This document shows, piece after piece, positions 24,206 to 38,089 of a stretch of DNA of 64,000 bases; position 1 is the stretch's first letter; every line of letters begins with the position of its first letter. The DNA comes from Inia geoffrensis (Eukaryota > Chordata > Mammalia > Artiodactyla > Iniidae): assembly GCA_036417435.1 (NCBI GenBank), contig JAZAQT010000083.1, forward strand, positions 558,001 through 622,000, read 5' to 3'. The notes under the pieces are model-generated. The model made no database searches, was not told where the DNA came from, and saw only the letters and a program-made list of their open reading frames with translations. A program made the translations under genes and the position numbers.

Positions 24206-25941
24206 CCAAGCAAGCCTGCAATGGAAATCCGCACTACAAGGAAGTCTCACTTCCCACCGATCCAAAGGGCCGTCCGAAAAAAGTGTAAAATCCAGAGAGG
24301 CAGGACAGGCCGTGGAGAACCGGCAGCCTTGTTATGCTGATGGGCGGGATGTAAATTGCCAACAGCCACTCTGGAGAAGTGGATGGTGTTTCCTGGAACA
24401 AAGAAAAAACCAAGCTAGAGAGCCTAGGGCACTTCCACTTATGGTGCTATAGATTCCGAAAATTTAAATGAAAAAGACACAGCCACACCAAAGTTTGGGG
24501 CTGCTCTGTGTACGGGATCCTTGACTATGGTACAACTTTAATAGCCCAGAAAGAGAAAAATGGATATAGAAGTTGTGGTACATCCCTACAATGGAATATC
24601 ACTCAACAATGAAATCCATGGCAACAGACCAGTAGCAGCATAATGACAGGATTTAGTTATGATGATTCTAAGTGAAATAAGTCACACAGAAAAAGAAACA
24701 TCATAAGATATCACTAATACCGGGAATGTAAACACGGCTACGTGTGAACTGCATTACAAAACACAACAGAGTCTCACATTTACAAAAGAAACTTATGCTT
24801 GCTTAAGGGGAAAGGAGAGTGGGGAGGCTGCATAAAACCAGAGGTTCACATTAGGACAGATACCATTCCATAAGCCAAATATATATTAGACAAGACCTAC
24901 TCCTTGCTCAACGAAATGGACTCAACACCCAGTATTCAAAACCTAGGAATATGCCTGACTATGAAGAAAATTAAAACCCATACATTTATAGGTCTCCATA
25001 AGAAAATCATTTGTGTACAGCACCATACACACAGCAGTGTCAATAAGCTAAATCCCCTTATAAAAATAAATTTGAAAAACAAAACACAAGGACTGTGAAA
25101 TAGAGAGAAATTCTTAAATAAGTCCTTCAGGGCTTGTGAGGAATCTTGGATTTACCACCTCTACATCCACAGCTGGGGGAGAGATAAGGCTGGACACTTG
25201 GGGCTGATAGTATTGGTGAGGGAATGCAGACCCTTTGAGGTAATGGTGCATGGTTCCCATTCCACGGGTCCCAAATCTCCACGTTTAAGGGATTTATCCT
25301 TCAGCTGAAATATGCATGGAAAACCCAGAATATGGTCCACGAAGTGATCAGGCATAATTTCTAAAACTCATCGCCATTTTCGCCCCCTGATACTCGAGTT
25401 CGCCGTTCCAGATGCGATATTAACATTCTCCCCACTTGGAGAGTCAGTGCCTTTGACCTCTTGTTTTGCACAGTTTGCAATTTCTGTGGAAGATGAACAG
25501 GAATAAGGAGAACCAATGAGCGGCTAACTCGATGTGTTTGGACGGGCACATTGAACTCTGATTTCCCTACAGGAAGAAGAATTCACCAAAGGCTCAGCGG
25601 GCCATGCCGGAACGAGATTAGGGCCTGAAGCAATTCTTCGGGTTTTCGGTCAGCTCACAAGAAAGCGAGTTGAGAAAAGGAGATCTTTGGCACTGTAACT
25701 CACAATCCTGCAGAGTTCCAAATGACCCCTATCATCCAAAAATTTATTGAAGGAAGGCTGTGAAGAGGACTTGAACGCGACGCAGAATTGCAGAAAACAG
25801 ATATCAGGGGGTAGATAAGAATCGCTCTGAAAGCGTAGGAAAAGAGGCAGCAGTTCGACAGTGATGCACTTGGCCAAAAAGGGCGTATGCGTTTTTTCCT
25901 GAATATATTCAGGAAAAAACGCATACGCCCTTTTTGGCGAA
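24206..25941 (+). repeat. Satellite unit 15 (ordinary unit inside the homogenised block)
   Basis: 1,736 bp. After GATTCCGAAAATTT (shared with unit 14) it reverts to ordinary bases: TCCATGGCAACAG, CCCAGTATTC, GGAGAACCAATG, GCAGAAAAC. Private: CAGCTGAAATATG, CTTGTTTTGCAC, GAATCGCTC. Palindrome 25870-25941 has one substitution at 25939. Confidence 0.95.
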
Positions 25942-27677
25942 CCAAGAAAGCCTGCAATGGAAATCCGCACTACAAGGAAGTCTCACTTCCCACCGATCCA
26001 AAGGGCCGTCCGAAAAAAGTGTAAAATCCATAGAGGCAGGACAGGCCGTGGAGAACCGGCAGCCTTGTTATGCTGATGGGCGGGATGTAAATTGCCAACA
26101 GCCACTCTGGAGAAGTGGATGGTGTTTCCTGGAACAAAGAAAAAACCAAGCTAGAGAGCCTAGGGCACTTCCACTTATGGTGCTATAGATTCGGAAAATT
26201 TAAATGAAAAAGACACAGCCACACCAAAGTTTGGGGCTGCTCTGTGTACGGGATCCTTGACTATGGTACAACTTTAATAGCCCAGAAAGAGAAAAATGGA
26301 TATAGAAGTTGTGGTACATCCCTACAATGGAATATCACTCAACAATGAAATCCAGGGCAACAGACCAGTAGCAGCATAATGACAGGATTTAGTTATGATG
26401 ATTCTAAGTGAAATAAGTCACACAGAAAAAGAAACATCATAAGATATCACTAACACCGGGAATGTAAACACGGCTACGTGTGAACTGCATTACAAAACAC
26501 AACAGAGTCTCACATTTACAAAAGAAACTTATGCTTGCTTAAGGGGAAAGGAGAGTGGGGAGGCTGCATAAAACCAGAGGTTCACATTAGGACAGATACC
26601 ATTCCATAAGCCAAATATATATTAGACAAGACCTACTCCTTGCTCAACGAAATGGACTCAACACCCCGTATTCCAAACCTAGGAATATGCCTGACTATGA
26701 AGAAAATTAAAACCCATACATTTATAGGTCTCCATAAGAAAATCATTTGTGTACAGCACCATACACACAGCAGTGTCAATAAGCTAAATCCCCTTATAAA
26801 AATAAATTTGAAAAACAAAACACAAGGACTGTGAAATAGAGAGAAATTCTTAAATAAGTCCTTCAGGGCTTGTGAGGAATCTTGGATTTACCACCTCTAC
26901 ATCCACAGCTGGGGGAGAGATAAGGCTGGACACTGGGGGCTGATAGTATTGGTGAGGGAATGCAGACCCTTTGAGGTAATGGTGCATGGTTCCCATTCCA
27001 CGGGTCCCAAATCTCCACGTTTAAGGGATGTATCCTTCAGCTAAAATATGCATGGAAAACCCAGAATATGGTCCACGAAGTGATCAGGCATAATTTCTAA
27101 AACTCATCGCCATTTTCGCCCCCTGATACTCGAGTTCGCCGTTCCAGATGCGATATTAACATTCTCCCCACTTGGAGAGTCAGTGCCTTTGACCTCTTGT
27201 TTGGCACAGTTTGCAATTTCTGTGGAAGATGAACAGGAATAAGGAGAACTAATGAGCGGCTAACTCGATGTGTTTGGACGGGCACATTGAACTCTGATTT
27301 CCCTACAGGAAGAAGAATTCACCAAAGGCTCAGCGGGCCATGGCGGAACGAGATTAGGGCCTGAAGCGATTCTTCGGGTTTTCGGTCAGCTCACAAGAAA
27401 GCGAGTTGAGAAAAGGAGATCTTTGGCACTGTAACTCACAATCCTGCAGAGTTCCAAATGACCCCTATCATCCAAAAATTTATTGAAGGAAGGCTGTGAA
27501 GAGGACTTGAACGCGACGCAGAATTGCACAAAACAGATATCAGGGGGTAGATAAGAATTGCTCTGAAAGCGTAGGAAAAGAGGCAGCAGTTCGACAGTGA
27601 TGCACTTGGCCAAAAAGGGCGTATGCGTTTTTTCCTGAATATATTCAGGAAAAAACGCATACGCCCTTTTTGGCCAA
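25942..27677 (+). repeat. Satellite unit 16
   Basis: 1,736 bp. Ordinary until about 26,460, then the block variant set resumes (ATTCCAAACC). Private: AAGAAAGCC, CCATAGAGG, TCCAGGGCAAC, GGATGTATCC. Perfect palindrome 27606-27677. Confidence 0.95.
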
Positions 27678-29413
27678 CCAAGCAAGCCTGCAATGGAAAT
27701 CCGCACTACAAGGAAGTCTCACTTCCCACCGATCCAAAGGGCCGTCCGAAAAAAGTGTAAAATCCAGAGAGGCAGGACAGGCCGTGGAGAACCGGCAGCC
27801 TTGTTATGCTGATGGGCGGGATGTAAATTGCCAACAGCCACTCTGGAGAAGTGGATGGTGTTTCCTGGAACAAAGAAAAAACCAAGCTAGAGAGCCTAGG
27901 GCACTTCCACTTATGGTGCTATAGATTCGGAAAATTTAAATGAAAAAGACACAGCCACACCAAAGTTTGGGGCTGCTCTGTGTACGGGATCCTTGACTAT
28001 GGTACAACTTTAATAGCCCAGAAAGAGAAAAATGGATATAGAAGTTGTGGTACATCCCTACAATGGAATATCACTCAACAATGAAATCCATGGCAACAGA
28101 CCAGTAGCAGCATAATGACAGGATTTAGTTATGATGATTCTAAGTGAAATAAGTCACACAGAAAAAGAAACATCATAAGATATCACTAACACCGGGAATG
28201 TAAACACGGCTACGTGTGAACTGCATTACAAAACACAACAGAGTCTCACATTTACAAAAGAAACTTATGCTTGCTTAAGGGGAAAGGAGAGTGGGGAGGC
28301 TGCATAAAACCAGAGGTTCACATTAGGACAGATACCATTCCATAAGCCAAATATATATTAGACAAGACCTACTCCTTGCTCAACGAAATGGACTCAACAC
28401 CCCGTATTCCAAACCTAGGAATATGCCTGACTATGAAGAAAATTAAAACCCATACATTTATAGGTCTCCATAAGAAAATCATTTGTGTACAGCACCATAC
28501 ACACAGCAGTGTCAATAAGCTAAATCCCCTTATAAAAATAAATTTGAAAAACAAAACACAAGGACTGTGAAATAGAGAGAAATTCTTAAATAAGTCCTTC
28601 AGGGCTTGTGAGGAATCTTGGATTTACCACCTCTACATCCACAGCTGGGGGAGAGATAAGGCTGGACACTGGGGGCTGATAGTATTGGTGAGGGAATGCA
28701 GACCCTTTGAGGTAATGGTGCATGGTTCCCATTCCACGGGTCCCAAATCTCCACGTTTAAGGGATTTATCCTTCAGCTAAAATATGCATGGAAAACCCAG
28801 AATATGGTCCACGAAGTGATCAGGCATAATTTCTAAAACTCATCGCCATTTTCGCCCCCTGATACTCGAGTTCGCCGTTCCAGATGCGATATTAACATTC
28901 TCCCCACTTGGAGAGTCAGTGCCTTTGACCTCTTGTTTGGCACAGTTTGCAATTTCTGTGGAAGATGAACAGGAATAAGGAGAACTAATGAGCGGCTAAC
29001 TCGATGTGTTTGGACGGGCACATTGAACTCTGATTTCCCTACAGGAAGAAGAATTCACCAAAGGCTCAGCGGGCCATGGCGGAACGAGATTAGGGCCTGA
29101 AGCGATTCTTCGGGTTTTCGGTCAGCTCACAAGAAAGCGAGTTGAGAAAAGGAGATCTTTGGCACTGTAACTCACAATCCTGCAGAGTTCCAAATGACCC
29201 CTATCATCCAAAAATTTATTGAAGGAAGGCTGTGAAGAGGACTTGAACGCGACGCAGAATTGCACAAAACAGATATCAGGGGGTAGATAAGAATTGCTCT
29301 GAAAGCGTAGGAAAAGAGGCAGCAGTTCGACAGTGATGCACTTGGCCAAAAAGGGCGTATGCGTTTTTTCCTGAATATATTCAGGAAAAAACGCATACGC
29401 CCTTTTTGGCCAA
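27678..29413 (+). repeat. Satellite unit 17
   Basis: 1,736 bp, block variant set from the L1 tail onward. Its first half has the ordinary GATTCGGAAAATTT, TCCATGGCAACAG and CACTAACACC, as in unit 16. Perfect palindrome 29342-29413. Confidence 0.95.
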
Positions 29414-31149
29414 CCAAGCAAGCCTGCAATGGAAATCCGCACTACAAGGAAGTCTCACTTCCCACCGATCCAAAGGGCCGTCCGAAAAAAGTGTAAAATC
29501 CAGAGAGGCAGGACAGGCCGTGGAGAACCGGCAGCCTTGTTATGCTGATGGGCGGGATGTAAATTGCCAACAGCCACTCTGGAGAAGTGGATGGTGTTTC
29601 CTGGAACAAAGAAAAAACCAAGCTAGAGAGCCTAGGGCACTTCCACTTATGGTGCTATAGATTCCGAAAATTTAAATGAAAAAGACACAGCCACACCAAA
29701 GTTTGGGGCTGCTCTGTGTACGGGATCCTTGACTATGGTACAACTTTAATAGCCCAGAAAGAGAAAAATGGATATAGAAGTTGTGGTACATCCCTACAAT
29801 GGAATATCACTCAACAATGAAATCAATGGCAACACACCAGTAGCAGCATAATGACAGGATTTAGTTATGATGATTCTAAGTGAAATAAGTCACACAGAAA
29901 AAGAAACATCATAAGATATCACTAATACCGGGAATGTAAACACGGCTACGTGTGAACTGCATTACAAAACACAACAGAGTCTCACATTTACAAAAGAAAC
30001 TTATGCTTGCTTAAGGGGAAAGGAGAGTGGGGAGGCTGCATAAAACCAGAGGTTCACATTAGGACAGATACCATTCCATAAGCCAAATATATATTAGACA
30101 AGACCTACTCCTTGCTCAACGAAATGGACTCAACACCCCGTATTCCAAACCTAGGAATATGCCTGACTATGAAGAAAATTAAAACCCATACATTTATAGG
30201 TCTCCATAAGAAAATCATTTGTGTACAGCACCATACACACAGCAGTGTCAATAAGCTAAATCCCCTTATAAAAATAAATTTGAAAAACAAAACACAAGGA
30301 CTGTGAAATAGAGAGAAATTCTTAAATAAGTCCTTCAGGGCTTGTGAGGAATCTTGGATTTACCACCTCTACATCCACAGCTGGGGGAGAGATAAGGCTG
30401 GACACTGGGGGCTGATAGTATTGGTGAGGGAATGCAGACCCTTTGAGGTAATGGTGCATGGTTCCCATTCCACGGGTCCCAAATCTCCACGTTTAAGGGA
30501 TTTATCCTTCAGCTAAAATATGCATGGAAAACCCAGAATATGGTCCACGAAGTGATCAGGCATAATTTCTAAAACTCATCGCCATTTTCGCCCCCTGATA
30601 CTCGAGTTCGCCGTTCCAGATGCGATATTAACATTCTCCCCACTTGGAGAGTCAGTGCCTTTGACCTCTTGTTTGGCACAGTTTGCAATTTCTGTGGAAG
30701 ATGAACAGGAATAAGGAGAACTAATGAGCGGCTAACTCGATGTGTTTGGACGGGCACATTGAACTCTGATTTCCCTACAGGAAGAAGAATTCACCAAAGG
30801 CTCAGCGGGCCATGGCGGAACGAGATTAGGGCCTGAAGCGATTCTTCGGGTTTTCGGTCAGCTCACAAGAAAGCGAGTTGAGAAAAGGAGATCTTTGGCA
30901 CTGTAACTCACAATCCTGCAGAGTTCCAAATGACCCCTATCATCCAAAAATTTATTGAAGGAAGGCTGTGAAGAGGACTTGAACGCGACGCAGAATTGCA
31001 CAAACCAGATATCAGGGGGTAGATAAGAATTGCTCTGAAAGCGTAGGAAAAGAGGCAGCAGTTCGACAGTGATGCACTTGGCCAAAAAGGGCGTATGCGT
31101 TTTTTCCTGAATATATTCAGGAAAAAACGCATACGCCCTTTTTGGCCAA
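29414..31149 (+). repeat. Satellite unit 18
   Basis: 1,736 bp, full block variant set with GATTCCGAAAATTT as in unit 14. Private: GCACAAACCAG. Perfect palindrome 31078-31149. Confidence 0.95.
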
Positions 31150-32885
31150 CCAAGCAAGCCTGCAATGGAAATCCGCACTACAAGGAAGTCTCACTTCCCA
31201 CCGATCCAAAGGGCCGTCCGAAAAAAGTGTAAAATCCAGAGAGGCAGGACAGGCCGTGGAGAACCGGCAGCCTTGTTATGCTGATGGGCGGGATGTAAAT
31301 TGCCAACAGCCACTCTGGAGAAGTGGATGGTGTTTCCTGGAACAAAGAAAAAACCAAGCTAGAGAGCCTAGGGCACTTCCACTTATGGTGCTATAGATTC
31401 GGAAAATTTAAATGAAAAAGACACAGCCACACCAAAGTTTGGGGCTGCTCTGTGTACGGGATCCTTGACTATGGTACAACTTTAATAGCCCAGAAAGAGA
31501 AAAATGGATATAGAAGTTGTGGTACATCCCTACAATGGAATATCACTCAACAATGAAATCCATGGCAACAGACCAGTAGCAGCATAATGACAGGATTTAG
31601 TTATGATGATTCTAAGTGAAATAAGTCACACAGAAAAAGAAACATCATAAGATATCACTAATACCGGGAATGTAAACACGGCTACGTGTGAACTGCATTA
31701 CAAAACACAACAGAGTCTCACATTTACAAAAGAAACTTATGCTTGCTTAAGGGGAAAGGAGAGTGGGGAGGCTGCATAAAACCAGAGGTTCACATTAGGA
31801 CAGATACCATTCCATAAGCCAAATATATATTAGACAAGACCTACTCCTTGCTCAACGAAATGGACTCAACACCCCGTATTCAAAACCTAGGAATATGCCT
31901 GACTATGAAGAAAATTAAAACCCATACATTTATAGGTCTCCATAAGAAAATCATTTGTGTACAGCACCATACACACAGCAGTGTCAAGAAGCTAAATCCC
32001 CTTATAAAAATAAATTTGAAAAACAAAACACAAGGACTGTGAAATAGAGAGAAATTCTTAAATAAGTCCTTCAGGGCTTGTGAGGAATCTTGGATTTACC
32101 ACCTCTACATCCACAGCTGGGGGAGAGATAAGGCTGGACACTTGGGGCTGATAGTATTGGTGAGGGAATGCAGACCCTTTGAGGTAATGGTGCATGGTTC
32201 CCATTCCACGGGTCCCAAATCTCCACGTTTAAGGGATTTATCCTTCAGCTAAAATATGCATGGAAAACCCAGAATATGGTCCACGAAGTGATCAGGCATA
32301 ATTTCTAAAACTCATCGCCATTTTCGCCCCCTGATACTCGAGTTCGCCGTTCCAGATGCGATATTAACATTCTCCCCACTTGGAGAGTCAGTGCCTTTGA
32401 CCTCTTGTTTGGCACAGTTTGCAATTTCTGTGGAAGATGAACAGGAATAAGGAGAACCAATGAGCGGCTAACTCGATGTGTTTGCACGGGCACATTGAAC
32501 TCTGATTTCCCTACAGGAAGAAGAATTCACCAAAGGCTCAGCGGGCCATGCTGGAACGAGATTAGGGCCTGAAGCAATTCTTCGGGTTTTCGGTCAGCTA
32601 ACAAGAAAGCCAGTTGAGAAAAGGAGATCTTTGGCACTGTAACTCACAATCCTGCAGAGTTCCAAATGACCCCTATCATCCAAAAATTTATTGAAGGAAG
32701 GCTGTGAAGAGGACTTGAACGTGACGCAGAATTACAGAAAACAGATATCAGGGGGTAGATAAGAATTGCTCTGAAAGCGTAGGAAAAGAGGCAGCAGTTC
32801 GACAGTGATGCACTTGGCCAAAAAGGGCGTATGCGTTTTTTCCTGAATATATTCAGGAAAAAACGCATACGCCCTTTTTGGCCAA
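31150..32885 (+). repeat. Satellite unit 19
   Basis: 1,736 bp, ordinary L1 half with GTCAAGAAGC (shared with units 25 and 27). The second half carries GTTTGCACGG, CATGCTGGAAC, CAGCTAACAAG, AAGCCAGTTG and GTGACGCAGAATTACAG. This suite recurs in unit 26, 12,143 bp (seven units) to the right. Perfect palindrome 32814-32885. Confidence 0.95.
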
Positions 32886-34620
32886 CCAAGCAAGCCTGCA
32901 ATGGAAATCCGCACTACAAGAAGTCTCACTTCCCACCGATCCAAAGGGCCGTCCGAAAAAAGTGTAAAATCCAGAGAGGCAGGACAGGCCGTGGAGAACC
33001 GGCAGCCTTGTTATGCTGATGGGCGGGATGTAAATTGCCAACAGCCACTCTGGAGAAGTGGATGGTGTTTCCTGGAACAAAGAAAAAACCAAGCTAGAGA
33101 GCCTAGGGCACTTCCACTTTTGGTGCTATAGATTCGGAAAATTTAAATGAAAAACACACAGCCACACCAAAGTTTGGGGCTGCTCTGTGTACGGGATCCT
33201 TGACTATGGTACAACTTTAATAGCCCAGAAAGAGAAAAATGGATATAGAAGTTGTGGTACATCCCTACAATGGAATATCACTCAACAATGAAATCCATGG
33301 CAACAGACCAGTAGCAGCATAATGACAGGATTTAGTTATGATGATTCTAAGTGAAATAAGTCACACAGAAAAAGAAACATCATAAGATATCACTAACACC
33401 GGGAATGTAAACACGGCTACGTGTGAACTGCATTACAAAACACAACAGAGTCTCACATTTACAAAAGAAACTTATGCTTGCTTAAGGGGAAAGGAGAGTG
33501 GGGAGGCTGCATAAAACCAGAGGTTCACATTAGGACAGATACCATTCCATAAGCCAAATAAATATTAGACAAGACCTACTCCTTGCTCAACGAAATGGAC
33601 TCAACACCCCGTATTCAAAACCTAGGAATATGCCTGACTATGAAGAAAATTAAAACCCATACATTTATAGGTCTCCATAAGAAAATCATTTGTGTACAGC
33701 ACCATACACACAGCAGTGTCAATAAGCTAAATCCCCTTATAAAAATAAATTTGAAAAACAAAACACAAGGACTGTGAAATAGAGAGAAATTCTTAAATAA
33801 GTCCTTCAGGGCTTGTGAGGAATCTTGGATTTACCACCTCTACATCCACAGCTGGGGGAGACATAAGGCTGGACACTTGGGGCTGATAGTATTGGTGAGG
33901 GAATGCAGACCCTTTGAGGTAATGGTGCATGGTTCCTATTCCACGGGTCCCAAATCTCCACGTTTAAGGGATTTATCCTTCAGCTAAAATATACATGGAA
34001 AACCCAGAATATGGTCCACGAAGTGATCAGGCATAATTTCTAAAACTCATCGCCATTTTCGCCCCCTGATACTCGAGTTCGCCGTTCCAGATGCGATATT
34101 AACATTCTCCCCACTTGGAGAGTCAGTGCCTTTGACCTCTTGTTTGGCACAGTTTGCAATTTCTGTGGAAGATGAACAGGAATAAGGAGAACCAATGAGC
34201 GGCTAACTCGATGTGTTTGGACGGGCACATTGAACTCTGATTTCCCTACAGGAAGAAGAATTCACCAAAGGCTCAGCGGGCCATGCCGGAACGAGATTAG
34301 GGCCTGAAGCAATTCTTCGGGTTTTCGGTCAGCTCACAAGAAAGCGAGTTGAGAAAAGGAGATCTTTGGCACTGTAACTCACAATCCTGCAGAGTTCCAA
34401 ATGACCCCTATCATCCAAAAATTTATTGAAGGAAGGCTGTGAAGAGGACTTGAACGCGACGCAGAATTGCAGAAAACAGGTATCAGGGGGTAGATAAGAA
34501 TTGCTCTGAAAGCGTAGGAAAAGAGGCAGCAGTTCGACAGTGATGCACTTGGCCAAAAAGGGCGTATGCGTTTTTTCCTGAATATATTCAGGAAAAAACG
34601 CATACGCCCTTTTTGGCCAA
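32886..34620 (+). repeat. Satellite unit 20
   Basis: 1,735 bp (ACAAGAAG form) with CACTTTTGGTGC and AAACACACAGCC. Private: CAAATAAATATTAG. The second half has GAGACATAAGG, TTCCTATTCC, ATATACATGG and AACAGGTATC. Perfect palindrome 34549-34620. Confidence 0.95.
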
Positions 34621-36354
34621 CCAAGCAAGCCTGCAATGGAAATCCGCACTACAAGGAAGTCTCACTTCCCACCGATCCAACGGGCCGTCCGAAAAAAGTG
34701 TAAAATCCAGAGAGGCAGGACAGGCCGTGGAGAAAAGGCAGCCTTGTTATGCTGATGGGTGGGATGTAAATTGCCAACAGCTACTCTGGAGAAGTGGATG
34801 GTGTTTCCTGGAACAAAGAAAAAAACAAGCTAGAGAGCCTAGGGCACTTCCACTTATGGTGCTAAAGATTCGGAAAATTTAAATGAAAAAGACACAGCCA
34901 CACCAAAGTTTGGGGCTGCTCTGTGTACGGGATCCTTGACTATGGTACAACTTTAATAGCCCAGAAAGAGAAAAATGGATATAGAAGTTGTGGTACATCC
35001 CTACAATGGAATATCACTCAACAATGAAATCCATGGCAACACACCAGTAGCAGCATAATGACAGGATTTAGTTATGATGATTCTAAGTGAAATAAGTCAC
35101 ACAGAAAAAGAAACATCATAAGATATCACTAATACCGGGAATGTAAACACGGCTACGTGTGAACTGCATTACAAAACACAACAGAGTCTCACATTTACAA
35201 AAGAAACTTATGCTTGCTTAAGGGGAAAGGAGAGTGGGGAGGCTGCATAAAACCAGAGGTTCATATTAGGACAGATACCATTCCATAAGCCAAATATATA
35301 TTAGACAAGACCTACTACTTGCTCAACGAAATGGACTCAACACCCCGTATTCAAAACCTAGGAATATGCCTGACTATGAAGAAAATTAAAACCCATACAT
35401 TTATAGGTCTCCATAAGAAAATCATTTGTGTACAGCACCATACACACAGCAGTGTCAATAAGCTAAATCCCCTTATAAAAATAAATTTGAAAAACAAAAC
35501 ACAAGGACTGTGAAATAGAGAAATTCTTAAATAAGTCCTTCAGGGCTTGTGAGGAATCTTGGATTTACCACCTCTACATCCACAGCTGGGGGATAGATAA
35601 GGCTGGACACTTGGGGCTGATACTATTGGTGAGGGAATGCAGACCCTTTGAGGTAATGGTGCATGGTTCCCATTCCACGGGTCACAAATCTCCACGTTTA
35701 AGGGATTTATCCTTCAGCTAAAATATGCATGGAAAACCCAGAATATGGTCCACGAAGTGATCAGGCATAATTTCTAAAACTCATCGCCATTTTCGCCCCC
35801 TGATACTCGAGTTCGCCGTTCCAGATGCGAAATTAACATTCTCCCCACTTGGAGAGTCAGTGCCTTTGACCTCTTCTTTGGCACAGTTTGCAATTTCTGT
35901 GGAAGATGAACAGGAATAAGGAGAACCAATGAGCGGCTAACTCGATGTGTTTGGACGGGCACATTGAACTCTGATTTCCCTACAGGAAGAAGAATTCACC
36001 AAAGGCTCAGCGGGCCATGCCGGAACGAGATTAGGGCCTGAAGCAATTCTTCGGGTTTTCGGTCAGCTCACAAGAAAGCGAGTTGAGAAAAGGAGATCTT
36101 TGGCACTGTAACTCACAATCCTGCAGAGTTCCAAATGACCCCTATCATCCAAAAATTTATTGAAGGAAGGCTGTGAAGAGGACTTGAACGCGACGCAGAA
36201 TTTCAGAAAACAGATATCAGGGGGTAGATAAGAATTGCTCTGAAAGCGTAGGAAAAGAGGCAGCAGTTCGACAGAGATGCACTTGGCCAAAAAGGGCGTA
36301 TGCGTTTTTTCCTGAATATATTCAGGAAAAAACGCATACGCCCTTTTTGGCCAA
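34621..36354 (+). repeat. Satellite unit 21
   Basis: 1,734 bp: 2-bp loss in the AGAGAG run near 35,518. Markers: CCAACGGGCC, GAGAAAAGG, GATGGGTGGG, CAGCTACTC, GCTAAAGATT, TACTACTTGC, GATAGATAAGG, ATACTATTGG, GGTCACAAATC, GCGAAATTAAC, CTTCTTTGG, GAATTTCAG, GACAGAGATG. Perfect palindrome 36283-36354. Confidence 0.95.
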
Positions 36355-38089
36355 CCAAGCAAGCCTGCAATGGAAATCCGCACTACAAGAAGTATCACTT
36401 CCCACCGATCCAAAGGGCCGTCCGAAAAAAGTGTAAAATCCAGAGAGGCAGGACAGGCCGTGGAGAACCGGCAGCCTTGTTATGCTGATGGGCGGGATGT
36501 AAATTGCCAACAGCCACTCTGGAGAAGTGGATGGTGTTTCCTGGAACAAAGAAAAAACCAAGCTAGAGAGCCTAGGGCACTTCCACTTTTGGTGCTATAG
36601 ATTCGGAAAATTTAAATGAAAAACACACAGCCACACCAAAGTTTGGGGCTGCTCTGTGTACGGGATCCTTGACTATGGTACAACTTTAATAGCCCAGAAA
36701 GAGAAAAATGGATATAGAAGTTGTGGTACATCCCTACAATGGAATATCACTCAACAATGAAATCAATGGCAACACACCAGTAGCAGCATAATGACAGGAT
36801 TTAGTTATGATGATTCTAAGTGAAATAAGTCACACAGAAAAAGAAACATCATAAGATATCACTAATACCGGGAATGTAAACACGGCTACGTGTGAACTGC
36901 ATTACAAAACACAACAGAGTCTCACATTTACAAAAGAAACTTATGCTTGCTTAAGGGGAAAGGAGAGTGGGGAGGCTGCATAAAACCAGAGGTTCACATT
37001 AGGACAGATACCATTCCATAAGCCAAATATATATTAGACAAGACCTACTCCTTCCTCAACCAAATGGACTCAACACCCCTTATTCAAAACCTTGGAATAT
37101 GCCTGACTATGAAGAAAATTAAACCCCATACATTTATAGGTCTCCATAAGAAAATCATTTGTGTACAGCACCATACACACAGCAGTGTCAATAAGCTAAA
37201 TCCCCTTATAAAAATAAATTTGAAAAACAAAACACAAGGACTGTGAAATAGAGAGAAATTCTTAAATAAGTCCTTCAGGGCTTGTGAGGAATCTTGGATT
37301 TACCACCTCTACATCCACAGCTGGGGGAGAGATAAGGCTGGACACTTGGGGCGGATAGTATTGGTGAGGGAATGCAGACCCTTTGAGGTAATGGTGCATG
37401 GTTCCTATTCCACGGGTCCCAAATCTCCACGTTTAAGGGATTTATCCTTCAGCTAAAATATACATGGAAAACCCAGAATATGGTCCACGAAGTGATCAGG
37501 CATAATTTCTAAAACTCATCGCCATTTTCGCTCCCTGATACTCGAGTTCGCCGTTCCAGATGCGATATTAACATTCTCCCCACTTGGAGAGTCAGTGCCT
37601 TTGACCTCTTGTTTGGCACAGTTTGCAATTTCTGTGGAAGATGAACAGGAATAAGGAGAACCAATGAGCGGCTAACTCGATGTGTTTGGACGGGCACATT
37701 GAACTCTGATTTCCCTACAGGAAGAAGAATTCACCAAAGGCTCAGCGGGCCATGCCGGAACGAGATTAGGGCCTGAAGCAATTCTTCGGGTTTTCGGTCA
37801 GCTCACAAGAAAGCGAGTTGAGAAAAGGAGATCTTTGGCACTGTAACTCACAATCCTGCAGAGTTCCAAATGACCCCTATCATCCAAAAATTTATTGAAG
37901 GAAGGCTGTGAAGAGGACTTGAACGCGACGCAGAATTGCAGAAAACAGGTATCAGGGGGTAGATAAGAATTGCTCTGAAAGCGTAGGAAAAGAGGCAGCA
38001 GTTCGACAGTGATGCACTTGGCCAAAAAGGGCGTATGCGTTTTTTCCTGAATATATTCAGGAAAAAACGCATACGCCCTTTTTGGCCAA
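36355..38089 (+). repeat. Satellite unit 22
   Basis: 1,735 bp (ACAAGAAG form; AGTATCAC is private). CACTTTTGGTGC, AAACACACAGCC, CTTCCTCAACC, CACCCCTTATTC, AAACCCCATAC, GGCGGATAG and TCGCTCCC. From the middle it matches unit 20 (TTCCTATTCC, ATATACATGG, AACAGGTATC). Perfect palindrome 38018-38089. Confidence 0.95.

Larger units (their letters stand above)
18561..31400 (+). repeat. Homogenised monomer block with a shared variant set
   Basis: Units 12, 13, 14, 16, 17 and 18 share ATTCCAAACC in the L1 tail, GACACTGGGGGCTG, GGAGAACTAATG, CCATGGCGGAACG, GAAGCGATTC and GCACAAAAC. Unit 11 carries the last four only, from about 18,561. The set is interrupted between about 24,460 and 26,460, where unit 15 and the start of unit 16 have the ordinary bases. 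Units 12 and 13 look identical by eye apart from one base in the palindrome at 22446. Such low divergence points to very recent spread of this variant. Confidence 0.85.
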
